Shown here: positions 52,927-64,000 of the stretch, piece by piece
How positions within the stretch are numbered: the stretch's first letter is position 1
How the letters are laid out: the number at the start of each line of letters is the position of its first letter
From: Guillardia theta CCMP2712
Taxonomy: Eukaryota; Cryptophyceae; Pyrenomonadales; Geminigeraceae
Length of the DNA: 64,000 bases
NCBI RefSeq assembly: GCF_000315625.1
Contig: NW_005434642.1
Span: 95,615-159,614 of the forward strand
Direction: 5' to 3'
The notes under the pieces: model-generated
The model's database searches: none
What the model was told of the DNA's origin: nothing
What the model saw: the letters and a program-made list of their open reading frames with translations, nothing else
Translations under genes and position numbers: made by a program

Positions 52927-55469
52927 ATGACGTTTGCGGACGCGAACTTGATCCTTGTCTTTGGGTTCATCATCTTCTTCCTTTGGTTTCTCCGGCTGTT
53001 GAGGTGAGAACGCTGCCGCCGGTTGATCTGAGCTGAACCAAGAATGCTTCAGGATGCTGTTCCTCTTGCACAGGTTGAACATCTCAGTCAGCACAGGGCA
53101 GGTCGTAGATGAGGTTGGTTGGAGGAGGAACTGTCTGACGATCCTTGCACTCTTCAGGTCGTTCGTCTACAAACAACCTCCATGACATTCCAGGAGCGTG
53201 GGGGCCTGTTTGGTGAAATCCGCATGTTATGGAGAACGAACATGCAACAACAGGTGTGCAACTGCGATGATTTATCTGTAATTGCTGATCAATCGACATG
53301 ATGTATGATCTCACTCGTCGCTTTGATGTCTCTTGTCCTCCTATCATGAGTGCTGAACCCACGTGCAGTTGCTGCGAGCGAGGAGGATTTGTTCTCCTAT
53401 CGATGTGAATGAACTGGCCATCCCTTTCAGCGTCGAGAAGAGCAGCATCACGGTAAAGCTGTCGGCTCGTGGGCCGAATGTGAGAGCTGGTGCATGATGG
53501 AGCAGCAGATCAATGACGCGCTGAGTGGTGTGACGAGGGTGAACTTCAAGTATCTTGATAGCGCTGTTGAAGGAGCGAGGCTAACGGAGTGTACTAGGTA
53601 CATGGCGAGGGAGCGAGTTGGCATTCAGTTCTACTGGCACGTTTCTGCTGCTGCAGTTCAGGTTGTGGCGGTCAGAGGTTCCGTTGAGATGTAACTGGAT
53701 CGAACTCAGGATCTTGTATCAAGGTTTAACAATGAAAGGCTCGGTCCAGGAGGTGCTGTGACCTTCTCGTTCTCTTTTTCTGTGTTGACTGTTTCATGTA
53801 GAGAATGTTGTTACCCATGGGCGGAAGAAGAAGAGGATCTTTGGAAGGAGATACATATCAGGTCAACAAACCGTCTGCTCGTCATGAATTTCCCTTTGAT
53901 TTGGTTGATTTGGAATCCAGTCAATCAAGATAGAGAAACACACAGATCATTTGAATTTGAGGTGTGATTCTTCTCTTTGACATCATCGCCGTTGTGAGGT
54001 GCTTTCAGATGGAGAAGATAGACACGATGCATGGTTCAGAAACAATCGAGGTCGAGCCTAGGAATAACCAAGCCCCTCTGTTTACGGACAATCATTGCTG
54101 TGCGAGGTTCGCCGACCGAATGGATGAGCTGGGAGGGTGATTTGATCTATCTAGGTCCCGCGTGTTTATCACGGACAAGTGTTCCGAATGGACTGTGTTC
54201 GATTGCGAACAGGTTCGACATCCCTTTCAATTGTTCTGTTGGTTTGAAAATTCTCCAGGGCAATGTTCAGACGTCTGAATTGCAGCTCTGCCCGCATTCT
54301 CAGCACCCCGATGCTCAGGTTGTGTTGCGGACTTTCAGGGAGCCATTGCCGCCTCCTGATGTTGTTGTGGATAGGATGGGCAGGAAACCTCTCCCTCTCC
54401 CTCTGCTAATCGATCAAGTGCGTCCATCCTGTTGTTCCCGACGTTTCTCATGCTGTTGCAGGGGCTCGAAATGCTGCTGCAAACAATGAGGCCAGCTCGC
54501 ATGCAAACGAGGAAGGAGGAAACGGCGGAGACGCGACCTTCACCCTCCTGATCGCTGCAAAAGCACTCGGTGATGAGAGATTTTGGGTGCATTGGGAAAG
54601 GAAAGCGAGTGGTTTAAATGAGGCTTGTTGTTTCGAATGAGGGTAGGAATTGAGAGTATTCTGTCTTGATGCGAGTCAGTAGTGAGATTTTCTTTTTCTG
54701 GTCGGACCTTCTCTTGCTCTGTTCAATTTTCTGACAGATTCTTGTCTATTCAAGGTCTCGGTGAGGAGATGCATGAATCGGCCGCTCACAGGGGGCAGGG
54801 CAAAGATGCGGAGTCAGTGAATCTCGTCCTGGTAGTGTTGCAAGAATCAAAGGCAAGAAGTCACTTGTTTGACGTGATTTGAAGTGACGGTTGTTCGGTA
54901 GAATGCCAGTCAAGATGGCAGCAAGACTATGAATGTCATGAAGCAGATTATCTTGACCAACAAGGCAGCATACACCTCCCAAGAGATCTTTGGTTGCAGC
55001 GAGTCAGAAGATGACGGGCAGGAAGTAAGATGTCGTCTACTCGACATCTCTTGCTCTTGTCCCTTGTGATGAGGTTGATCAGGATTGCGTCATCTGCTTG
55101 AGCGAACCCAAGGACACAACTCTCCTTCCTTGTCGCCATCTCTGCGTGTGCCATAGCTGCTTCTCCCGCCTTGAGCTATGTCCTGTCTGCCGCTCGCCCT
55201 TCACCGGTCAGTTTCCATCTCTCCTCCTCCCACGTCCTGAATCTTTCCTCGCAGCTTATCTCCGACAAGTGAAGGAGGGGGAGGGGGAGGGTGAGGGTGA
55301 GGAGGAGGAGGAGAGGGTCGTCTGTGAAACAGCAGACGACAATGCCACGGAGCACGCGAGGGCCGACAATCGCGATGAGGCTCAACCCGCAGGTCCTCCC
55401 CATGCAGAGCCCTCGAGCGATACGAGTGGGGGATTGATCTTTCTGAACGAAATTTCTCCAGCAAGATGA
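52927..55469 (+). CDS. RING-finger E3 ubiquitin ligase, MGRN1/LOG2-like, with N-terminal membrane anchor
   Basis: Multi-exon gene. The start at 52927 gives [20 protein letters not shown], one membrane helix, unlike animal MGRN1, which has none but may be myristoylated. In-phase exons then give [67 protein letters not shown] and [13 protein letters not shown], equivalent to the beta-rich MGRN1 domain, and later FDIPFNCSV and [11 protein letters not shown]. The 3' exons match the family well: [19 protein letters not shown], an acidic SESEDDGQE, then the C3HC4 [24 protein letters not shown] to CPVCRSPF. A long acidic tail follows ([13 protein letters not shown]). Middle exons (53700-54900) are not all resolved. 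Expected role: attaching ubiquitin to membrane proteins. Confidence 0.8.
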
Positions 55470-55646
55470 TCAGCACGGGAGAGGACGCGGGAGGTGGACT
55501 GTGAGCGCGGCGACTGGCAGTGATCGGGTGAGAGGCACGACGGCGGAGGTTAACAGCAAAGACTACGAGTCTGTCTTAAGGTACTCGGCTGAGTGAAAAC
55601 AAATCAAAGTCGTTGGATTCGTTTGCTTTCATTCAGACGTCTCCAC

Positions 55647-58165
55647 CTACACGAGCGTCTCTCCCGTCCTCTTGTCGTAGATCCTCGTCTCCCAATTCCT
55701 CTCCCAGTCCTCCGCCTCCTGCGCTCGCGTGTGGCGTCCCAGCCCCGCGTTAAACCCGGGGGCCGCCTTGACGATGGTGTCCTCGAACAGCTGCGAGGCC
55801 ACCGAGTTTGTGATCCCCGGCTGGCTGTTCTTAGCATCGCGCTGCCTGTGGCGACCGTCGGGGTAAAGGGCAGTCTGGTACTTGTTGTGGGGCATCAAGT
55901 GCCCGTTGGGGTCGTCATGGTCTGCTCGGATCTCTCCCTGGCTGTTGAGATGAACTTCGGGCTCCCAAGTGTTCTTGCCGGGGAAGAAAAGCTCCCTAGG
56001 TCTCCTCCTCCTCGGAGAGCCTCGTCCTTCTCCTGCTGGCTCGACATCTCAGTTGGCGCCGGCTGGTGTGGAAGCGCCTGGCTGTAGCAGCCCAGGCCAT
56101 CGCAGACTTTGACTTTTCGCCTGACAGCCTCAGTAGAAGAATCTGCGGCAACGGCAGCAGCAGGAGCTGACTTCTGATCATGCTCTGCTTCTGCAACCTT
56201 GCTGTCTGGTTCCTCCTGGACCACCTGATTCTCCTCCTCCTGATTCTCCTCCTCCTGATTTTCCTCCTCCTGATTGTCCTCCTCCTGATTGTCCTCCTCC
56301 TGATTGTCCTTCTCCTGATTGTCCTCCTTAGGGGTTTCCTGGCTTTCCTGCGCAGCCGATTCTTCAGGCTGAGAGGAGTTACTGTTCTCCTGTGCGAGCT
56401 TGCCCACTAGCGAGACTTTCAGCTTGACGATCTGCCTCTTGAGCTTGCGGATCTCTGCTTGTTCCTGCACGAGAGACTTTGAGCAAGAGCTTCTCATCAG
56501 CGACTTGTCTTACCTTAAGCTTCGCGATCTCCCCGTGAAGCCGCGAGATTTCATTCTTGAGCTCGTCCCCCTTGGATTCTGGTGCTGGTTCAACCGCAGC
56601 CGAAGACGTGGGAGTGATGAGACGTGCAGGAGACCTCTTAACCTGTCGTCAGAGATGTCAGCCCATGAGCCAACAACAAAGTCGGACAGCACCGGAGCCT
56701 GACTGTCTTCATACTGCTTCGCCATCTTGCGTATCATCTCAATGTTCACTGCTTTCCGCACCGCCTCCTTCGATTCAGCCTGAGGCTGTTGAACTTTCGC
56801 GATTTGCTGCTGCTGAAGAACTTGAAGTCAGCAAGGGAACATGAGGAAGAATAAAAGAGTCACCTTCGCATGTCGTTCAATGTTGGGCATATCGACAGCC
56901 TTTACCGGCTGTGTTCGAGTCTGTGAGCTCAACGATCAAACAAACATCAAGATGTTCAAAAATCTCAACTCACCACAACTGGTTGTTGCAATGGAACAGC
57001 TTTCGCCCACACCAGCGGGCTCGCGACCTGCTGCACAGCCTTGACCATCTCTTTGCTCAACGAAGGCTTCGAACGCTGCACGACTCGGGTGGCTGAAGCT
57101 GAGGCCGCTGTGGAGGGCGTCACCTCGTCTTGCTCTGGTTGCTGTAGAGCACGTGCTTTCGCTGTTTGCCTGCTCGACATGTGCGAGGCGCGGCTGCTCA
57201 TCGGTTTGATGTTCCGTGGCCTTGCCCTCTCCCTCTTCTGATGCCCCTTGGGAGCAACGGGCCAGTTCTCCTTCATGGCCTCCACAGCCCCACTGCCCAG
57301 CTCGTTGTAAGCTCGCTTCACCTGTCGTAATGCTCAGTCTCCCCTGGAAGCAAGCACAACTTGGCACGTACGTAGTCAGGCACGTTCTTCAAGTCTCCTG
57401 GGTTCGATGAGATCGAGTGATGGTATTCCGCAGGGACGCCCAACACGTCACTGCAACCCTCGTCACCTCAACACATCTCACTCCACAGCTCCTACCCGCT
57501 CACTCCAGCCTTGTTCCACACTCGCTCTTCATCCTTAAAAGGGTCATAGGCGGGCTTTACAGGCTTCTTCACGTCGTGTCGATGGAATGTCTTATAGCTG
57601 AGATGATCGATGTGCTGCTGGGTCTGCTTGTAGTTGTCCAACCCTTGGCTGAACACGTCATCGTACCTCTTCAGGTCCTCCAATGCGTTGGAGTCCGCGA
57701 CCCTCTCCAGCCCGACGTCTCGGTTGCTCAGCCGCTGCACTTGATCACTCGCATGCTTCACTTCCGATTTCATTGCGCTGATGTCATCTCCCTTGTAGTA
57801 TTTCTGAGGAGACGAAGGAGGTTGCTGGAACTTGACCTGTCTCTGCTCGCTTACTCTCCTTCGACCGAAGACGTCGCCACTTATCATGGCTGCGGATAAT
57901 CTCTGCAAAGTTCAACACAACGGTCAAAGTCAGGGGAGGAGAGGAGAGGAGGAGAGGAGAGGAGAGGAGAGGAGAGGAGAGGGCGCACAGGACAGGACAA
58001 GACAGGACGCGAGAGGAAGCATCTTACATTTCTTGCTGATGTGAATTCAGCTTCGTGCAGCAGAGTGACACTCTGAGCTCCCCCATAGTGCCAGACAACG
58101 AGCATGAGCGAGAGACAGACGGCAGAGACAGAGCTGAAGGCTATGAGGCTACGACGCAGCTCCAT
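55647..58165 (-). CDS. Membrane-anchored coiled-coil protein, multi-exon
   Basis: No family recognised. Exon 1 (58165-58028) encodes an N-terminal hydrophobic segment (FSSVSAVCLSLMLVVWHYGG), either signal peptide or anchor. Exon 2 (57902-57504) joins in phase (ARN/RLSAAMISGDV) and carries QVQRLSNRDVGLERVADSNA. Later exons give VKRAYNELGSGAVEAMKE, KAVNIEMIRKMAKQYED, a heptad region (GDELKNEISRLHGEIAKLK, AEIRKLKRQIVKLKVSLVG), then a low-complexity tract of QEEDN/QEEEN units (about 56215-56310) and a conserved-looking end (GITNSVASQLFEDTIVKAAP, RIYDKRTGETLV). A second Met at 57886 could start a version without the hydrophobic segment. Topology and role are unknown. Confidence 0.65.
57930..57985. 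repeat. (GGAGA)n microsatellite in intron 1
   Basis: About ten GGAGA/GGAGAGGA units between exons 1 and 2 of the membrane-anchored coiled-coil gene. Confidence 0.85.
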
Positions 58166-58384
58166 GGTCAACCTAGTTGGCGCAAGACTATGCTGCTCCT
58201 TCCTCTCTCCTTGTTCTTCTTCTCTCCTCCTCCTCCTCCTCTCTTCCTCGTCGCCTTCCAGCTGCCCTCTGCCTCCCCCGCTACGCAACAACCATGGCCA
58301 GGCGGCTCTTCGCCCGTCAGAAATGGGTATGAGGGCGATGAGCAAAATCACGATGAGCGGGGATGAGGGCAAACAAATGTGGGA

Positions 58385-58565
58385 TGAGGGCAATGATGCA
58401 GCAGCATTTGGGGAGTCACGGGGGTACATCGAGTATGGGTGGGTATATGAAGGCCTTGAAAAACTCATATATAAGGGTGGGTACTTCACTGGAAGAAAGG
58501 GGGTAGTATTTTTGAGGTCGAAGAGATGCCTGGGGTGGGGTGCTATCTGTCGGGGTGCATGAGGG
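58385..58565. promoter_or_regulatory. G-run element block with TATATAA between two divergent genes
   Basis: GGGGGTACATCGAG, ATGGGTGGGTATATG, TATATAA at 58468-58474, AGGGTGGGTACTTC and CTGGGGTGGGGTGC. It lies about 220 bp upstream of the minus-strand gene (58165) and 345 bp upstream of the ULK4 start. Confidence 0.4.
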
Positions 58566-58909
58566 AGAAGGGTTGTAGTCCTGCTGTTGATATTTCCCGC
58601 CATGCCGCCTCACTGGAACAGGAACGGTAAGTGGATGTGGCATGGCGAAGAGAAAGAGATAGAAGCAAGGACTGATTGCTTGTGTCGAGTGATTGTTGTT
58701 ATGTATGGAGCCGTTGTCTGTTTGATGGTCTTACACGAACGTGATGCAGAGGATTTGAAATGCTGGGTCCCTGTTACGACTCATCATGAACTGATCTAAG
58801 AGCAGGATATCGAACTTCTCTTGGGACTCCAGGCACTTTATAGCCGATGTCGATGATATGAAGCTGCTGCAAGTCTAAGAAAAGTAGTTTGAGGCGCCTT
58901 TCAAGAGCC

Positions 58910-61900
58910 ATGAACGATTATCAAATCATGCAGGACATTGGCAAGTCCAAACACGCAATGGTTTACAAGGGCAGGAAGAAGAAGACGATACAATTCTATG
59001 CCCTCAAATGTGTCGACAAGTCGCAGAAACAAAAGATTATGCGCGAAGTTCGGTTTTTGCACAGGCTCCGAACTCCATATGCAGTGCAGTTTCATGAATG
59101 GTTTGAAACCGCAAACCATCTTTGGTTGATATTGGAGCTTTGTCCCGGAAATCGCCTGATAGACATGTTGCAAGTTGATCTGAAACTACCAGAGCTATCT
59201 GCAAATATGCTGGGCCTCAACCTCCTGGCTGCCTTGCAATTCTTGCACAGCAATGGAATCGTCTACAACAATTTGAAGCCTTCGACCATACTGTTGGATG
59301 CTCAGGGGCTGCTTAAGTTGTCTGACTTCAGTCTAGCAATGCACACCAACACGTACAATGACCCTCAGAGTGACGAGAGTCAACGTTGCAAACGTGGAAC
59401 ACCAACTTACATGGCTCCAGAACTCTTTCGCCCTGACGGTGTGTGTAGCTTTGCCTCCGACCTGTGGGCCTTGGGCTGCATCCTGTACGAGATGGTTTCT
59501 GGAAGGCCTCCGTACCTCAAGTCCAACTTCAAGGCTCTTGTAACCTCAGTCGTCACGGACTCGTATGTTCCGCTCCAGAACTTGTCGGAGGATTTCAACG
59601 ACCTGTGTGGCGCCCTGCTAGAAAAGAATGTGCTTGATCGAATATCTTGGGAGCAAGTTAGGACACATCCCTTTTGGGCCCAGGAGCTTCCTGAAGCGAA
59701 CATGCCAAATGAACCTGCATTTGAAGAATTCTGTGCCAAGGTACAGGAAGAGCAGGTCAAGGAGAGTGAGGATGCTGAAGTTGAGTCACCAAAGCGAGGT
59801 TCGCCTCGAACTCGTCATGAAGACAATTCTCTTCGCAAAAGTGGGATAGATATTGTCAGACTCTCTCAGGTCGTTGAGAACAACCGGGACAAGACATCTA
59901 ATGCGAGCATTTATCGCACAAAGCAAAGTGGGAACGAGGCGGTAGGGGAGTTCGAGCTGGGGCAAGATGAAGAAGTTGATTTCACTTCAGCAGCAGAAAA
60001 CAACAGCAAAGCACAGAGCAGGAAAAGTGCAAATGCAGAGACTGATGTGCAGGATGAAGCAGAAGAGAACTTTCAAAATGAAATCGAGGACGGTGATGAA
60101 GAATTTGCTGAACCAGTATCGGGAAAAGTTGCGTACAATATTGAGGCTGAAACCACTGACAGCGACATTTATGGAAATGTTGAAAACAAGGCTGTATCAA
60201 GACCTCTTAGCGCTCCAATGCCTGCAGATCCTGAGAAGAAAGCTCAGATAGCAGAAAGGCAAGATGCGACAGGGCGACCGATCACAGCCTTCGCTGCTGT
60301 ACAAGCTGAAAGTCAAGGACGCGCGGCTGGTCCATCGGTTGCTGAGTTGTTGTTTTTTCTTGGCGACCTGCAGGTTTTTCTCTTGAAGCCTTGATTTTAA
60401 GTTGAAGTCGTTGTTGCAATAGGTTCGTCCGATCATCGGTAACAAGAAGATCGAAAAGATGCCATTGCCCTCGTTCGACGAGAAATCCCTTTCTTTCGAG
60501 CCAATGGTTGTTTATCAAGTTCAGACTACCCAGTCTAACTCTGACATTATTAGAGCGATGAAGAAATTTGCTCCGTCGATGAAGAACAATTCGCAAAACA
60601 TCTTGCCGATATTCATCGTGCACTTGGTGACAAAACGCCTATATCATCCAAGGTATCCACTTGGCGATTGAAGCAGACTCTGAATCTTCTGGATAGGTAT
60701 CTGTTCTTGCGTACATCGAAAATCTGTCCAGCAATGCTGCCGTCTCGGATTCTGTCCTGAATTCTGTGAGAAGACTATCAGATTTATGTAGAATTGCTGA
60801 AGGAATCTACAACAGAACGTTGGACTTCTGCTCATCAGAATTTTAAGAGAATCAAAGTCAGCGCCACTCAGAGCAAAAGTTGCTCAGGCAAGAGATTTGA
60901 GGGGAATGCATCTGTGCTGCAAACTCACTGTGAGTTGTTGCAGACTGTGGGCGTCCTCGTAAGATCTGCCTCCTTCATATCTCCTGAACTGCAACAAGCT
61001 GGAGCAATTGCTGCACTCACTGCAGGTATTTATCTTTGTTCCCAGGGACCCTACCTGATTTAATCTGTTGATCCTTAGGTGTTCGGGATCGGGAGGCAAA
61101 GGTTCGAAGGCGTGCAATGGCTGCATTTGGGGAGCTACTGTACTATATAGTATCTCAGGCCGAAACCAACGAGGTTTGTGCTGCCTTCTTGGAGAAACTA
61201 TGCACTCGCTCAATTCTGAATCTACCAGGATGGAGTTGAGGGCCAGAGAGTGGACGAGGATGAAATCTGGAGCTTGCCCCCAGCTGCCCTACAGGTGACG
61301 CTAAGGAATCTTGAAGGTAGTTTCTGAAATATTATTGGCCAGGTTTTGGTGAGGGGGCTGCGGTCAGGAGAGGATGAGGTTGTTCAGCATTACGCTGCTC
61401 AGACCATTGACAATATATGCTCTCAAATCAATGAGAGGTACTGGAATTCAAGGTGAGATTGTCTTGGCTGAATGCTGTGCTCAGGGCTTCTGCGTTGAGG
61501 AGCGTAGAAGTTCTTTCTGCTCTCTTTTCCATCGTCTCATCTGCACAGGTCGAGTTTCATTCTTTTCTTTCGTATATGACGGGGAGGTGACAGGTTGAGG
61601 CGCTACGAGGGACTGCAGCTTCGGCCATGAGCAGGATTGTCAGACTAATGCCAACTCTGGCGTGCCAGATCATAGATAAGATCAGCTTTCAATCAGTGAT
61701 ACAGAGATTGAATGACGATAATGCGAAAGTGCAACAGGTGATATATCTGCATTGGAAGATTTTGAATTGAAGACTTGCGTTTTGAAGGGTTTCATCAACC
61801 TCTTGAATGTTGCTCTTGTTCAACCCAACCAGCGATTGCTCAAGTCCCTCAACGAGCAATCGACGATCATTAACTCGATCTTGACTTTGTTTGATAGCGC

Positions 61901-63444
61901 AACGACAACAGTTCGAGCAAAGGTTTGAAGTAACATTGATTTGCAGTACGGGACCATTGACTTGCTCGTTCCAGGCTGTCCTAACTGTTCGTCTCTTGGC
62001 CTCCATCTCCCCTCAATGGCTCTCAATGGCCTGTGACAAACGCCTCATGCCATCGATAGAAAAGATGATTCGAGACAAAGACGCCTATCTTCAAAGATGC
62101 ATCGAAGGACTCATAAGCGAAATCACCGAGATGATCCCGAACTTGGTGGCATCGATTTCTCAAGAGCTGAGCAAGACGGCCGGAACAAAGGGAGCGGCGG
62201 CGAAACCCATCAATCCGGGCGACGATTTGAAGCCTCCTCGAACACCGTTCTCTTATCTTCCCATCATCCTCCACGTCATCACGAGCCCCTCGCTCCGATC
62301 CATGGCGCTGAACCCGACAGTGATCAGAAATCTTGCCGAGTGCGTCTCCTCGTGCGAGGTTGCTCCCTTTCACGGGTGTGTGGAGTTTCGTCGGGTGCTC
62401 TACTTGGTCATTGAGGCTCTCTCCCAAAACGCTCTCGTCCTCCAGAATCATGAGGCTGTCACAGCGAACCTCCTTCCTGTTCTCGTCCAGACAGCGCTGA
62501 GGGAGGAAGACTCGACCAACTCGGGAGGCAGCACGAGGTACACATGCTTGAGAGCAACAGGAGACATGCTCGCTGCGCTCATGGCAGAAGTGAACATCTA
62601 CGATCCTGCGGCCCAAGCTGGTTCCGGGTCTCACAAGGAGGAGCACGCGGCTGCCATTACCAGGATCATCCACGAGCTCCTCGTTCGCTCCTTGTTCCCA
62701 AAGTTCTCGACGTTCTTGACGGACCGCGAACCCGTGCCTCAGTCTGCCATCAAGATCGCCAGGCTCGTCATGGAAAGGAATCCTGCCTTCGGGGTAGTGC
62801 TGGATCGGCTCGGGCTGGTGGAGAAATTCATCTCTTTCTGCAGTCCCAAGTCTCCTCACTTCTCCTTGAACTCCGTCTGCCTCGTGCGAGCGGTTGTGCA
62901 GTGCTACGACTCGGACATCCAGCTCCTCTACTCCTACGACATCGCTCCGCAAGTCGCCGTCCTCATAAGGCATGTGGTGGACGAGCGGAGCGAAGATGAT
63001 TTCTTCGAGCCTGCGGTGGACATGCTGAACTCGCTCCTCTATCACACAGTAACAGCCCTCCAAGACTCGTCCTCGGATGAGAACCAGGCCTTCTGGATCA
63101 ACAACGCAGAGCCCTTCCTCATCATCTGCGATTCGCTTGCCCTGCTCTGCAGGCCAGACTCATCCTACACTGCTGTGGAGGCAAGCTTTCAGAACAGCGA
63201 GGCAGCATCGCAGGCCCTCCTGCTGCTTGCCCACGTCTTCCCTGCGAAGGTCATTCAATCAGGTTATTGACCCTCGTCTGTCTTCTCCCCGCTGATCGCT
63301 GAGTGCAGAGGAGTCGGCCGAATGTCTGGCCGATGCCCTGCGGGCCGGGAACGCGACGACGAGGAAGCGAGTCATGAAGATGCTGATGTGGATCATCAAC
63401 AGCGGAGAGGCGAGGGAGCTGCAGGGGTACTTGTACGAGGTGAG

Positions 63445-63475
<31 letters not shown>

Positions 63476-63709
63476 AAGGGGAGGGGAGGGGAGGTCGCAC
63501 CTGAGAGCCCCAGATCACTTATGCTTCCTCAGATCACTTGTGCTGTCCGAGAGCTCAGGGATGAGCCGGGGGTGATAGGAGACTTGTCGAACGAGATCAT
63601 TGAGGCGTTCGAGAAGGTCATGGAGGGAGGAGAGGAGGAGTATGATGAGGAGGACGAGGACGAGGAGGACGAGGAGGACGGAGAAGAGGATGAGGATTTT
63701 CGTCGATAG
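58910..63709 (+). CDS. ULK4: ULK4/RUNKEL-type pseudokinase with HEAT/ARM repeats
   Basis: Homologue of ULK4 (animals, cilia-linked) and RUNKEL (plants, phragmoplast microtubules). The first exon (58910-60373) holds the kinase domain, residues ~4-260: degenerate Gly loop IGKSKHAMVYKG, the Lys in YALKCVDK, FHEWFETANHLWLILELCPG, then VYNNLKPSTILL in place of HRDxxxxN and DFS in place of DFG, MAPELF, DLWALGCILYEM and the C-lobe end. It is thus probably catalytically weak or dead, as in ULK4. A linker (~265-490) is acidic. Later exons begin VRPIIGNKKIEKMPLPSFDE and continue as helical repeats (for example GFINLLNVALVQPNQRLLKS, then one long exon 61968-63270) to an acidic tail ending at 63709. Some introns at 60540-61960 are only roughly placed. 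Confidence 0.92.
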
Positions 63710-64000
63710 AGTGTACATATAGTAAAAGTTCATGACCCTACCCTCTTCATCCCAGCATATTACTGGGATATACCAGGGGTACATTGGTGGGCCGTCAAAC
63801 TTCCTGACCGCTCGTTGATACCCCCTTACTAACTTCCCTCCCCTCCCCTCCCCTCCCCTCCCTCCTCTCCTCCCTCCTCTTCCCCTCCCTCCCTCCCCCC
63901 CCTCCCTCCTCTTCCCCTCCCTCTCCTTCCTCTCCTCCCTCTTCCCCTCCCTCTCCTCCCTCCCCTCCCTCTTCCACTTAGGAGCATCTTGTGGCACTCC
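63710..64000. repeat. Pyrimidine-rich (CCCT)n tract and G-run/TACCCC words
   Basis: CTACCCTC and GGATATACCAGGGGTAC lie at 63735-63785, then an almost pure CCCT/CCTCC tract fills 63835-63975. No gene seen up to the window edge. Confidence 0.6.

Noticed and set aside
1-64000. Search for tRNA, rRNA and CRISPR arrays
   Set aside because: I saw no cloverleaf-like gene with A/B boxes, no rRNA sequence and no regularly spaced repeats with unique spacers. The tandem units at 10620-13470 are coding repeats, not a CRISPR.

Overview
The window looks like nuclear DNA of a unicellular photosynthetic flagellate, most plausibly a cryptophyte alga close to Guillardia; the species is inferred. What the sequence shows: genes packed on both strands and cut by many very short introns (mostly 38-75 nt), with exons that stay in phase across every resolved splice; a thioredoxin (and probably a DEAD-box helicase) with a two-part leader of signal peptide plus transit region, the thioredoxin having Phe just after the signal peptide as expected for red-lineage secondary plastids; and flagellar or microtubule-linked genes (DNALI1/p28, an ULK4 relative, a TACC-like protein). 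Gene ends were rebuilt by hand from GT-AG (and some GC-AG) junctions, phase and family motifs.

Layout. 0-9 kb: plastid-type DEAD-box helicase (-), p28 (+), NADAR protein (-), and a Cys-rich type I membrane protein (+) whose start lies 166 bp from the NADAR start. 8.8-14.5 kb: one large TACC-like gene (-) with seven near-identical ~390-bp coding repeats carrying 15 copies of a Cys motif. 15-21 kb: GC-rich dispersed repeats around a GH38/DUF5054-like glycosidase (+) rich in microsatellites. 21-26 kb: a coiled-coil gene (+) and a decayed piggyBac-like transposase (-) between two related direct repeats. 26-34 kb: an 893-aa membrane protein ending in a RelA/SpoT-like domain (+), a small coiled-coil protein (-), and an acyl-CoA ligase (+). 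35-42 kb: intronless histone H2A with TATA box and 3' stem-loop, FKBP12 (-), a secreted laminin-IV-domain protein (+), ribosomal protein uS8/RPS15A (-), and an acidic basic-tailed hypothetical (+). 43-52 kb: a kelch/coiled-coil protein (-) with an assembly gap in its last intron, a plastid thioredoxin (+), and a peroxisomal-type solute carrier (-). 53-64 kb: an MGRN1/LOG2-type RING ubiquitin ligase with N-terminal membrane anchor (+), a membrane-anchored coiled-coil protein (-), and an ULK4/RUNKEL pseudokinase (+).

Most genes are unrelated neighbours, as expected in a compact eukaryotic genome; convergent pairs are separated by only 125-330 bp. The observations most worth following are the RelA/SpoT-tailed membrane protein, the Cys-repeat TACC-like protein, the CX3C-rich membrane protein, recurring GC-AG introns, a recurrent G-run/TACCCC element near gene starts, and a family of GC-rich islands.
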